Below are positions 1 to 7,778 of a stretch of DNA of 48,985 nucleotides, one piece after another. Source of the stretch: JALEVB01 sp022768265 (GTDB lineage Bacteria > Bacillota_I > Bacilli_A > Erysipelotrichales > Erysipelotrichaceae); assembly GCA_034168985.1 (NCBI GenBank), contig JAXFJE010000004.1, forward strand, positions 1 through 48,985, in the 5' to 3' direction. The position numbers and the translations under genes are program-made. The number at the start of each line of letters is the position of its first letter. The first letter of the stretch is position 1. The notes under the pieces were generated by a model. It did not search any database. It was not told the origin of the DNA and saw nothing but the letters and a program-made list of their open reading frames with translations.

Positions 1-988
1 CATATCCTTCATTTCTCAGTGTGTAGTACATGGTCATGGTTCCAAAAAGAGAATGATTAGAATTTGATATCTCCTTTATTCTAGTTATAATTCTTTCATC
101 GTGGCGTTGTTTATCAATTTGTTTTTGAGAAGGTGATGATCTCAACCACTTATAATATGCACTTCTGCTAATGTTCATGATCAAGCACATCTCATTTATC
201 GGCCAGTTGCGTTTTTTATGTAACTCTTGTATTAGCGAATAATCTTTTATCTTTTGTTTTCTCATAAGATAAATTCTTTTAGCCTTCGGAAGACTCGCCA
301 AATAGGTCTTTTCGAAGGCTTCGTCTTTTTTTAATAGTTCAAGCTCCATTTCTTGTCGCCTATTGATTCTTTCAAGTTCAGCTATCCTACGTTGCGCTTT
401 TTCTAAATCGGTCAATTGTTCATTAGTTTTGCGCTTACCACGTCTATCTTCTAGAGCAGCTTCACCGTTTGATTCATATTTTTTGACCCAGTTATATATT
501 TGAGCATAATTTCCACCATAAAATGCAGCTGTACCTTTGTAATCATAATTATTATCTATACAGTGCTTTATGATTTCAATTTTCTTTTCTTTGCTTACTT
601 TTAGCGTATCAGCCATATAGACCTCCGGCTTAGGAATATAATCCTTAAGTTCTATATGACTATTATACTTGTTTACCCAATTTAAAACAGTACCATTTTC
701 TGGTATTCCATACTTAATAGCTAAATCAACAGCAGATTTAAGACCTTTTAGATATTCTTGAACGATCATCATCTTAAATTCTTTGGAATACTTATTGTTT
801 GTACTTTTATTATCAAAAATTGTATGTCCTTTTGCATGGTAATTTTTTACCCATCTTAGAACTATGGCGTGGCCTCTTTTGCTCATATTTAATTCATCTG
901 CAATTTGTCTAGCTGTTTTTCTTCCATTTAAATAATCTTCACATGCCTGTACTTTTTGTTCCTTTGTATATTTTGCTTTTCTTCCCAT
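1..988 (-). CDS. IS3-family transposase, OrfA and OrfB in one frame (partial, runs off left edge)
   Basis: An open frame of 329 codons starts at ATG 988-986 behind an AGGTGGG ribosome site and is still open at base 1. The N-terminal half looks like an IS150-group OrfA with repeated helix-turn-helix segments (for example GRKTARQIADELNMS) followed by a charged coiled coil ending ELELLKK. The frame then passes through a run of seven A residues at 326-332 and continues without a stop into OrfB-like sequence (ISRSAYYKWL, then a segment ending TLRNEGY). In most IS3 elements OrfB lies in the -1 frame and is reached by slippage at an A6G or A7 site. Here the in-phase fusion is directly visible. The DDE catalytic core would lie beyond the window, so activity cannot be judged. 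Confidence 0.88.
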   Translation of the reverse strand, partial: MGRKAKYTKEQKVQACEDYLNGRKTARQIADELNMSKRGHAIVLRWVKNYHAKGHTIFDNKSTNNKYSKEFKMMIVQEYLKGLKSAVDLAIKYGIPENGTVLNWVNKYNSHIELKDYIPKPEVYMADTLKVSKEKKIEIIKHCIDNNYDYKGTAAFYGGNYAQIYNWVKKYESNGEAALEDRRGKRKTNEQLTDLEKAQRRIAELERINRRQEMELELLKKDEAFEKTYLASLPKAKRIYLMRKQKIKDYSLIQELHKKRNWPINEMCLIMNISRSAYYKWLRSSPSQKQIDKQRHDERIITRIKEISNSNHSLFGTMTMYYTLRNEGY

Positions 989-1031
989 AATAAAATCCCA
1001 CCTTTGTAGTTTCACATCGATGGGATATATT

Positions 1032-1054
1032 TAAATATTTCGTGTGTCTACTTC
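1032..1054 (-). repeat. probable terminal inverted repeat of the left IS3 element
   Basis: Reading inward on the minus strand from about 1054, the sequence begins TGAAGTAGACACACG. It lies about 65 bases upstream of the transposase start. IS3-family ends usually start with TG, and the first six bases match the end of the IS3 remnant at the right side of the window (TGAAGTGAACCC at 48704). The exact boundary and any target duplication cannot be fixed from this window. Confidence 0.45.
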
Positions 1055-1106
1055 AGTGAGATTATATCATTTTATCCGTCACTTTTTTATTTATAATAAT
1101 TAGATA

Positions 1107-2882
1107 TTATTTTGCATAAGAAGCAGCATTTTGTCCAGCAATACGACCAAATACTGTGATATCTGCTAAAGCACAAGATCCTAATCTATTTGTTCCATGG
1201 ATGCCACCTGTAACTTCACCAGCAGCATATAATCCTTCTATAGCTTCACCATTAGTATTTAAAACTTGAGCATCAGTGTTAATTACTAATCCGCCCATTG
1301 TATGATGAACAGCAGGTGCAGCTTTAATCATATAATAAGGTGCTTTTTCAATTTTGCTAGGTAAAGAGCGTTTATTAAATTCTGGATCTTCTCCATTTTC
1401 AACATAACTGTTATAGTTATCTACTGTTTCTTGAAGTGTTTCATAATCAACGCCAAAGAATTCGGCAACTTCTTGTAAAGTATCAGCTTTAACTAATAAA
1501 TCATTATCATATAAGTATTCAAGTTCTTGGGCATGATTTTCTTCTAGCTTAGATTCAACATATCCGTTTTGATCGATTAATTCATAGCAAACATTTCCTG
1601 TTTGAGCTTTTATTGCTAAAGACATTTCATCTCTTCTTCCAAGTTCTTCAACAAAACGTTTACCTTCTTTATTAACAATAATTGTATGTCCATATAATCT
1701 AGCATCATCAAAATATAATAATGTACCTGTAAGTGGATCACAAATTGGATATGTTTGGATATATTCCATTCCTTCAACATCTGCACCAATTGCTTGCGCC
1801 ATCAATATTCCATCACCAGTAGATCCTACGGTATTTGTTGAAAGGATAGTTTCATCAATTTCAGGATTATATTGAATTCGCATATCAACATTTGATCCAA
1901 ATCCACCAGTAGCCATTACAACAGCATCACATGTGAAAATATAGTCGTTATCTTTTCCAGTTGCTTTTACACCAACAACTTTTCCATCTTCTACGATTAA
2001 TTCAGTTGCTTGAGTATTTAAATATACCGGAATATCCATTGATTTTGCCTTTTCATCAAGTTTTGTAATGATTTCAACTCCACTAGCATTTAAAGGAATT
2101 AGAGATCTTTTTACACTGTGTCCACCAAAGAACATTAATTCGTCTTCCCAAATAACCCCTACTTCATCTTTTAACCATAAAGCACCATCTAATGCATTTT
2201 CAGCAACAACTTTAACTAAATCAGGGTTGTTTTTATGGTCACCACCAACAAGCATATCTTCAACCATCAAATCAACGCTGTCTTCTAAATTTTCTTTTTC
2301 TTGTAACCAGTTATTTGGAGCAGCATATTCAGCACCGGAAATTAATGTATTACCGCCTACTGCTGGCATTTTTTCAAGGATAACAACATTTGCTCCAGCA
2401 TTTTTAGCTTCAATAGCAGCACTGTATCCAGCTCCACCTGCACCAATTACTACTACATCATATTCTTCTTTGATTTCTTGTTTTTCACCTTTTTCTACAT
2501 CAACATCAACTTTAGCAAGCATATCTTTGGTTGCATTAGCATTTGTTAGAGCATTTTCAATTGCTGATAAGTATCCTTGTGATGTTAATGTTGCACCAGT
2601 TACAGAGTCAACATCTATAGAGTTGAATTTTAACACTTCCTCTTTTAAAGTATCCATAGCACTATCAAAGCCTGTTGTTTCACTATGAGAAACCACTTCA
2701 ATATCTTTTATAAGATCATTTTCAATTGTAACATTTAAAGTGATGTCTCCTCCTTTACCTTTACCAACTCCTTCATAAGTACCGTTAGCAATTTTACTTG
2801 TACTTGAATCAGTATTATTGCTACATGCTGTTAAACCAACTATTAACATACAACATAGCACTAATTTAATTAATCGTTTCAT
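1107..2882 (-). CDS. secreted lipoprotein flavin reductase, FMN-bind plus FAD_binding_2 (fumarate reductase-like)
   Basis: This 591-residue protein has a lipoprotein signal (LTAC, Cys20), so it should be anchored outside the membrane. Residues about 30-115 form an FMN-binding domain with the motif D-S-V-T-G-A-T, the kind ApbE enzymes flavinylate covalently on the last Thr (about residue 98). From about 139 an FAD-binding fold begins (VVVIGAGGAGYSAA), followed by the catalytic half of the fumarate/urocanate reductase family, including RRDEMS, HHTMGG and GGIHGTNRLGSCAL. In this family electrons pass from the covalent FMN to FAD and on to fumarate, urocanate or a similar acrylate. The substrate here is not fixed by what can be seen. 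GSCAL replaces the GGNA common in classic enzymes. The start has a good AAGGAGGG site. A perfect Rex-type palindrome lies just upstream, and a two-component system is divergent. Confidence 0.9.
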   Translation of the reverse strand: MKRLIKLVLCCMLIVGLTACSNNTDSSTSKIANGTYEGVGKGKGGDITLNVTIENDLIKDIEVVSHSETTGFDSAMDTLKEEVLKFNSIDVDSVTGATLTSQGYLSAIENALTNANATKDMLAKVDVDVEKGEKQEIKEEYDVVVIGAGGAGYSAAIEAKNAGANVVILEKMPAVGGNTLISGAEYAAPNNWLQEKENLEDSVDLMVEDMLVGGDHKNNPDLVKVVAENALDGALWLKDEVGVIWEDELMFFGGHSVKRSLIPLNASGVEIITKLDEKAKSMDIPVYLNTQATELIVEDGKVVGVKATGKDNDYIFTCDAVVMATGGFGSNVDMRIQYNPEIDETILSTNTVGSTGDGILMAQAIGADVEGMEYIQTYPICDPLTGTLLYFDDARLYGHTIIVNKEGKRFVEELGRRDEMSLAIKAQTGNVCYELIDQNGYVESKLEENHAQELEYLYDNDLLVKADTLQEVAEFFGVDYETLQETVDNYNSYVENGEDPEFNKRSLPSKIEKAPYYMIKAAPAVHHTMGGLVINTDAQVLNTNGEAIEGLYAAGEVTGGIHGTNRLGSCALADITVFGRIAGQNAASYAK

Positions 2883-2893
2883 TCTTTCCCTCC

Positions 2894-2911
2894 TTGTTAA
2901 ATTATTAACAA
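2894..2911. promoter_or_regulatory. perfect Rex-type operator upstream of the flavin reductase
   Basis: The sequence is TTGTTAA, four bases, TTAACAA, a perfect 7-bp-arm palindrome. This is the consensus form known for Rex, the NADH/NAD+-sensing repressor, in Clostridia. It ends 12 bases before the reductase start codon and touches its ribosome site, so bound repressor would block transcription. No rex gene is in the window. Rex control is inference from the motif and from the redox role of the target gene. Confidence 0.7.
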
Positions 2912-3021
2912 TATTATTTTAAGCTAAATGATAATATTTGTATTTATAATAATTTTCATTTTTTTGCACTTTTAATTTAAAATAAATCTATTTATAATTA
3001 GCATATTAGCAGGTGTTATAT

Positions 3022-4737
3022 ATGAAATTAAAAACTAAAATATTAATAGCTTTTATTATATGTATTTTAATAATTTGTTTACCATTATACCTTTCAATTA
3101 AACTATATGTAGAGCCTCAAAATAAAGCTATGGCAATAAATCAATTCCAAGCTGTTACTAACGATAAATCTAAGGAAATCGGATCTTGGTTGAATCAGAG
3201 AATAAGTGAAATTAGGGTAATTCATGAGTTTGAAGGAACGCAAAATTTAGATATGGAGTTATTAAAACCATTCATCGAAAATCTAAATAATCTTAATAAA
3301 GAAATTTATGGTAATGTAGAAGAAACTTATGCAATAGGAGGTACTGATGGTATAGGTTGGATAAATGATGATTTATCTATAGATATAAGTAATAGAGACT
3401 ACTTTAAAGAAGCTATGTCAGAACAAAATGAATATGTAATTAGTGATCCTGTTATTTCAAAATCAGATGGAAATAATATTTTTTTAATATGTTATCCTAT
3501 AATTAATCAACAAACAAATAAAAAAGTAGGATTTATAAATGGATCAATAACTTTAGACAAACTAAATGATGTTTTATCAAGTGATAATATATATAATAGC
3601 AGCATGTGGATAATGACGGATAATGGTCTTATTTATAGTAATAATATTGAAAAATTAAACCTAAAAGAAAATGAAATTGAACAATTATCTTCAGGAAATT
3701 TAAGTAATCAAAATCATGGAATAATTAAAAATAATGATTCTACAATTTTTTTCAGTAAGGTTCCATATTCTAATAAATGGGTATTTTGTCAAAAAATAGA
3801 TAATAATATCCTTTACCATAATAGTAATCAGACTTTAAATATTATTTCTATAATAATTTTATTGTTAATTATAATGTCTATAATAATAGCTAATATTCTT
3901 GCTAAACACATAAGCAAACCTATAGTAGAATTAAAACAAATTATGGATACAGTAGTAAAAGGAAATTTTGATATTCAATATAAAACTTCTACTAAAGATG
4001 AGATATGTAGTTTAGGTATGTCGTTTAATAAAATGATCATTGATATCAATAAATTATTTAATGACATCAAAAAAAAGGAAAAAGATAAAAGAATTGAACA
4101 GTTAAGAGCACTACAAGCTCAAATAAATCCACATTTTTTGTATAATACTTTAGATACGATTCAATTTAAAGCTATTGAATATAATGCATATGAAGTTAGT
4201 GACATGATATATCAATTATCAAATGTTTTTAGAATTGGCTTAAGCGATGGTAGAGAAAATATTGAGATATCTGAAGAAATATCACATGTTGTAAGTTATT
4301 TATCATTACAAGAAATTAGATATGATCATAAATTTACATATCATATTAATTGCGATCCAAATTTAAATAATATTTTGATACCTAAATTAATTTTACAACC
4401 TTTGGTTGAAAATAGCTTAACGCATGGAATAAGAAGTTATGTTGAAAAAGGAGTGATAAATATAAATATTCGACAAGTTAACAATGATATAGAAATAAGT
4501 GTCATAGATAATGGAAAAGGAATATCTGCAGAAAAAATTAAAGAAATTGACTACAATTTAAATAATCATATTAGAACAAATAATTATGGTTTATATAATA
4601 TTAATGAAAGATTATTTTTAAATTATAATGATAGTTATAAAATAGATATTTTTAGTATTCCTTTCGAAGAAACTAAAATTACAATAATAATACCTATACA
4701 TTTCGAGGAGATCGAACATGAAAATATTAATATGTGA
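3022..4737 (+). CDS. YesM/LytS-type sensor histidine kinase with an extracellular sensor domain
   Basis: The protein has 571 residues from ATG 3022, which follows AGGTG at 3011-3015. An upstream in-frame GTG at 3013 lies inside that ribosome site and is less likely. One membrane segment lies near the N terminus (ILIAFIICILIICLPLYL) and a second at about 275-297. Between them is a roughly 240-residue extracellular part that looks like a double Cache sensor (FINGSITLDKLNDVL). A HAMP segment follows, then the His_kinase motif AQINPHFLYNTLDTIQF with the phospho-acceptor His near residue 371, and an ATPase domain (VENSLTHG, DNGKGIS). It overlaps the response regulator gene by 20 bases and is divergent from the flavin reductase, whose substrate or product it may sense. 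The ligand is unknown. Confidence 0.9.
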   Translation: MKLKTKILIAFIICILIICLPLYLSIKLYVEPQNKAMAINQFQAVTNDKSKEIGSWLNQRISEIRVIHEFEGTQNLDMELLKPFIENLNNLNKEIYGNVEETYAIGGTDGIGWINDDLSIDISNRDYFKEAMSEQNEYVISDPVISKSDGNNIFLICYPIINQQTNKKVGFINGSITLDKLNDVLSSDNIYNSSMWIMTDNGLIYSNNIEKLNLKENEIEQLSSGNLSNQNHGIIKNNDSTIFFSKVPYSNKWVFCQKIDNNILYHNSNQTLNIISIIILLLIIMSIIIANILAKHISKPIVELKQIMDTVVKGNFDIQYKTSTKDEICSLGMSFNKMIIDINKLFNDIKKKEKDKRIEQLRALQAQINPHFLYNTLDTIQFKAIEYNAYEVSDMIYQLSNVFRIGLSDGRENIEISEEISHVVSYLSLQEIRYDHKFTYHINCDPNLNNILIPKLILQPLVENSLTHGIRSYVEKGVININIRQVNNDIEISVIDNGKGISAEKIKEIDYNLNNHIRTNNYGLYNINERLFLNYNDSYKIDIFSIPFEETKITIIIPIHFEEIEHENINM

Positions 4738-5419
4738 TGATGAGAAAACAATTTTAAATGGTTTAAAACAACTTATAATAAATGGACAATTTAATTTTAA
4801 AGAAATATTATTGGCTGAAGATGGCTTGGCAGCAATTGAACAAATACAAATTCATAAACCTGAAATAATCATAACTGATATAAACATGCCTAAATTGAAT
4901 GGATTAGAAATGATTGATAGAATATTAGATATAGTACCTAATTCAAAGATAATTATTCTTTCAGGATATTCTGATTTTTCATACGCACAAAAAGCAATCG
5001 ATTATGGAGTTTTTAGTTATCAATTAAAACCAATAAAAATTGCAGATTTATATAATATCATTCAAAATGCAATTAATGTTTATATTAGTAATTTTACAAA
5101 TAATGATAATATTGATCCAATAGAATATATCCGCAAAAATTATCAAGATCCTAATTTAAGTTTAAATGAGTTGAGTAATTTAACACATATAAGTATTTCT
5201 ACTTTGTCAAAGATGATAAAGCATAAAACTAGTATGAATTTCAGTGATTTTTTGAATAGTTTAAGAATTCAACATGCGAAAGAATTATTATCAATTAACA
5301 CTAATTTGAATATTTTAGAAATATCACTTGAATCTGGATACACTAGTCAGCATTATTTTAGTAGAGTATTTAAAAATTATACAGGATTATCTCCGATAGA
5401 ATATCGAAATAAAAATTGA
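4718..5419 (+). CDS. YesN-type response regulator (receiver plus AraC DNA-binding domain)
   Basis: The protein has 233 residues. The receiver domain occupies about 1-120, with acidic residues D7 and D8, phospho-acceptor D54 in IIITDINMP, and the conserved Lys in YQLKPI. The C-terminal 100 residues are an AraC-type double helix-turn-helix (LSLNELSNLTHISISTLSK, then ILEISLESGYTSQHYFSRVFKNYTG split across the second helix pair). Most YesN proteins are longer and have a linker domain. This one is short, with the AraC domain almost directly after the receiver. Its start lies inside the kinase gene, so translation is coupled. The divergent flavin reductase is the obvious candidate target. Confidence 0.92.
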   Translation: MKILICDDEKTILNGLKQLIINGQFNFKEILLAEDGLAAIEQIQIHKPEIIITDINMPKLNGLEMIDRILDIVPNSKIIILSGYSDFSYAQKAIDYGVFSYQLKPIKIADLYNIIQNAINVYISNFTNNDNIDPIEYIRKNYQDPNLSLNELSNLTHISISTLSKMIKHKTSMNFSDFLNSLRIQHAKELLSINTNLNILEISLESGYTSQHYFSRVFKNYTGLSPIEYRNKN

Positions 5420-5542
5420 TTATTTATAAAATAGCTTTATTTTGGCAAAAGAAAATATATATACTATTGTGAATTAAGCATATGAAAAATAATATATTAT
5501 ATTTATTTCATAATTTATGTTTTTTAAAAAACTGCAATAAAA

Positions 5543-5573
5543 AAAACTCACTACTAATTTAGTAATGAGTTTT
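5543..5573. terminator. bidirectional terminator between the response regulator and jag
   Basis: The arms AAAACTCA-C-TACTAA and TTAGTA-A-TGAGTTTT pair with one mismatch around a two-base loop. A-runs on one side and T-runs on the other suit both convergent transcripts. Confidence 0.8.
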
Positions 5574-5599
5574 GTAAGTTACTATCCAAAAGAAATTGT

Positions 5600-6214
5600 T
5601 TATTCTTCTTCGCTATATTTGATGATCAAATGACGATGTGCTCCCTCGCCTTCACTTTCTGTTCTAACATGTTTGAAAGTAGTTAAAGCTTGGTGAATAA
5701 CTTTTCTTTCATCATTTGACATTGGATCTAGTGATGCATCAACTTTGGTTCTAACAACGGTCTTAGCAATACGTACAGCCATTTGTTTTAATTTAGCATA
5801 ACGTTCTTGTTTGTAGTTGTTGATATCGATCAACACTTTGAATTTACGTTTAAATTCAGCGTTGACTGCAGCTTTCACAACGGTATTGATAGCTTGTAAG
5901 GTCTTACCATTTTTACCAATCAATACAGCATTATTTTCTGCATCTAATACGATCGTAAATGTATCTTCTTTTTGGAAGATTTCTACAGCACATTCAACAT
6001 TGATACCAGTAAAGAAATTTCCTAAATAATCAAATAAGAATTCTTTAACATCATTTAAGCAATATGCTTCGATCGTTACACTAGCTCCAATGCCTAAGAT
6101 ACCCTTTTTTTCTTCTAAAACTTTGTAAGTTAATTCTTCAATACTGCACCCTTTATCGTTAGCAGCTTCTTTTAAAACATCATCTAAGTTTTTTGCGGTA
6201 TAAGTTTTTAACAT
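5600..6214 (-). CDS. jag: RNA-binding protein Jag/KhpB (Jag_N, KH, R3H)
   Basis: The protein has 204 residues. The Jag_N domain is at about 1-50 (GCSIEELTYKVLEEKKGILGIG spans it), a type II KH domain at about 75-150 carries the GxxG loop LIGKNGKTLQ, and an R3H domain occupies the C-terminal 60 residues (GEGAHRHLIIKY near the end). The family binds RNA and influences cell elongation and division in Gram-positive cocci. The gene starts one base after the yidC stop and is the last of the rpmH-rnpA-yidC-jag cluster. It ends at a bidirectional terminator. Confidence 0.96.
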   Translation of the reverse strand: MLKTYTAKNLDDVLKEAANDKGCSIEELTYKVLEEKKGILGIGASVTIEAYCLNDVKEFLFDYLGNFFTGINVECAVEIFQKEDTFTIVLDAENNAVLIGKNGKTLQAINTVVKAAVNAEFKRKFKVLIDINNYKQERYAKLKQMAVRIAKTVVRTKVDASLDPMSNDERKVIHQALTTFKHVRTESEGEGAHRHLIIKYSEEE

Positions 6215-6215
6215 C

Positions 6216-7118
6216 TTATTTACCTACCTTATTTTTATTTTGGATCTTATCGATAAATACAAATTGTACTAATAAAGTTCTTAAGATAATTACTAATGAA
6301 CTAATGATCCAGTAGATACTCATACCTGTAGGCCACATGATTGATAATACCAAGATAGGAATCATCATGTAGTACATCATATTACCCATTGGATTTTTAG
6401 TTTCTTCAGGTTTACGGTGATGAATTTCAGCTTCTTTCTTCGCTTTATACTTAGTGATCATCATTGGGATCTGCATTGATAAGAAATATAATACAGCCAT
6501 GATCAAGAAGATGATCAAATAGATCCATTCACCTTTTAAGATACCATCCCAAGGTGTAACTTCTAAGCTAACTTGCATTGAGAAGATATTCATGCTACCA
6601 GTTGTAACAGCATAAGATCTTTGAACGGCTTGATAAATAGCGATGATGATTGGGAACTGGATGAAAGCTGTTAATAAAGTAGCAAATGGGTTGATATTAT
6701 ACTTCTTGTATAAGTTTTGCATTTCTTGTGCTTGACGCATCTTGCTTGCATCATCAGTTTTTCCTTCGTATTTTCTTGTAATACGATTCATTTCTGGTTG
6801 CAACATTTGCATTTGTTGCGTTGCAATCGTTGATTTTAAAGTTAATAATAATACGAATGCTTGAACAAGGAAAGTTACAGTTGCAATACCACCAGCAACC
6901 CCGATCTTAGGTGTCAAGTAGTTGATTGCTTGCGCTAATGGGTAAACAAATAAAGCATTGAACCAACTTTCACTTTCAAAGATTTGACTAAATGTCGTAT
7001 CCGTAGTAATTTGTACGATCTTTCCATTGTCATCTACTGGTGCACTACATCCGCTTAATAAAAATAAAGCACCAATGACCATAAGCAAGATCAAAAGCTT
7101 TTTACGATTTGTTCTCAT
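6216..7118 (-). CDS. yidC: membrane protein insertase YidC (Oxa1/SpoIIIJ type)
   Basis: The 300-residue protein begins with a lipoprotein signal (LFLLSGCSAP, Cys near residue 24), as in Gram-positive YidC1/SpoIIIJ. The insertase core follows, with about five membrane segments. The conserved cytoplasmic loop rich in Gln, Met and Arg (QQMQMLQPEMNRITRKYEGK) and the NPFATLL stretch are both visible. The charged C-terminal tail is short. It inserts membrane proteins alone or with the Sec translocon. It lies 23 bases after rnpA. Confidence 0.96.
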   Translation of the reverse strand: MRTNRKKLLILLMVIGALFLLSGCSAPVDDNGKIVQITTDTTFSQIFESESWFNALFVYPLAQAINYLTPKIGVAGGIATVTFLVQAFVLLLTLKSTIATQQMQMLQPEMNRITRKYEGKTDDASKMRQAQEMQNLYKKYNINPFATLLTAFIQFPIIIAIYQAVQRSYAVTTGSMNIFSMQVSLEVTPWDGILKGEWIYLIIFLIMAVLYFLSMQIPMMITKYKAKKEAEIHHRKPEETKNPMGNMMYYMMIPILVLSIMWPTGMSIYWIISSLVIILRTLLVQFVFIDKIQNKNKVGK

Positions 7119-7141
7119 TTATAATCTCCTATTTAAATACA

Positions 7142-7474
7142 CTATATAATTGTAACTTTTTTAAGTAGTTTTTCCAACATTTTTTTATTATCTGCGTAGC
7201 TATTATTTAAAAAATGTTTCTTGGTTATGACAATGATATCCAAATGATAAGTTTTAAGGTCGATAGTTTCTTTGATCATCATTCTTAATTGTCGTTTTAT
7301 TTTGTTTCTTTCAACCGCATTGCCCATTTTTTTCGATACGGAAATTCCAACTCGTGCTTCGCTTTCCTTCTTGTTGTCATAGTAAATGACAAAGGTAGAA
7401 TTGCTGATAGCGTGCTTTAATTTAATAATTTGTTGGAATTCTTCATTTTTCTTTATACGGTGTGGTTTATCCAT
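7142..7474 (-). CDS. rnpA: ribonuclease P protein component
   Basis: The protein has 110 residues, the usual length for the family. The RNR signature is clear in GNAVERNKIKRQLR. The N terminus (HRIKKNEEFQQII) and the RVGISVSKKMG segment are also typical. It assists the RNase P RNA in 5' maturation of tRNAs. The gene follows rpmH, but a strong hairpin with a T-tract lies between the two (7486-7513), so its expression may be set by partial read-through. Confidence 0.96.
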   Translation of the reverse strand: MDKPHRIKKNEEFQQIIKLKHAISNSTFVIYYDNKKESEARVGISVSKKMGNAVERNKIKRQLRMMIKETIDLKTYHLDIIVITKKHFLNNSYADNKKMLEKLLKKVTII

Positions 7475-7485
7475 AATAAGTTGTA

Positions 7486-7513
7486 AAAAAAGTCACCACA
7501 TGGTGACTTTTTT
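7486..7513 (-). terminator. intra-operon hairpin with T-tract between rpmH and rnpA
   Basis: The arms AAAAAGTCACCA and TGGTGACTTTTT form a perfect inverted repeat around a two-base centre. On the minus strand it begins within the rpmH stop codon and is followed by a run of T, ending 12 bases before the rnpA start. It has the form of an intrinsic terminator or attenuator. It would give abundant L34 mRNA and less rnpA/yidC/jag transcript. An RNA processing site is the alternative. Confidence 0.7.
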
Positions 7514-7646
7514 ATGCTGACAATGTCTTTCTGCCTTTAGCACGACGTCTAGCTAGGACCTTACGTCCTCCTACTGTGCTCATGCGGGCTCTGAATCCAT
7601 GCGTCTTTTGGTGTTTTCTTTTGCTCGGTTGATAAGTTCTTTTCAT
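7512..7646 (-). CDS. rpmH: 50S ribosomal protein L34
   Basis: A 44-residue gene begins MKRTYQPSKRKHQKTHGFR and ends in the basic RRRAKGRKTLSA, both diagnostic of L34. A strong GGAGGTG ribosome site precedes the ATG at 7646-7644. A near-consensus promoter lies about 50 bases upstream. In most Firmicutes dnaA is divergent next to rpmH. Here the next gene is a VanY-type carboxypeptidase on the same strand, and no DnaA-box cluster is seen. Confidence 0.97.
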   Translation of the reverse strand: MKRTYQPSKRKHQKTHGFRARMSTVGGRKVLARRRAKGRKTLSA

Positions 7647-7696
7647 TGATATACACCTCCAGTTTTATTTTATACATAATGAGCAATTGCTTAATA

Positions 7697-7725
7697 ATAA
7701 TATAAAAATATAGCTAAAATGTCAA
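7697..7725 (-). promoter_or_regulatory. sigma-A type promoter of rpmH
   Basis: On the minus strand TTGACA (7725-7720) and TATTAT (7702-7697) are separated by 17 bases. This is close to consensus, as expected for a ribosomal protein operon. Confidence 0.85.
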
Positions 7726-7778
7726 TGAAAAGCAGATATTTTTATTTAATCAAGGCCTTATTTAATAGAAATAATCAG

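Noticed and set aside
2068..2688. 206-codon plus-strand ORF opposite the flavin reductase
   Set aside because: It is antisense to a clear conserved gene, has low-complexity Ser/Thr/Ala-rich composition and no ribosome site.
7647..7778. Search for DnaA boxes or an origin upstream of rpmH
   Set aside because: No TTATCCACA-like cluster was seen. Only the rpmH promoter is supported.
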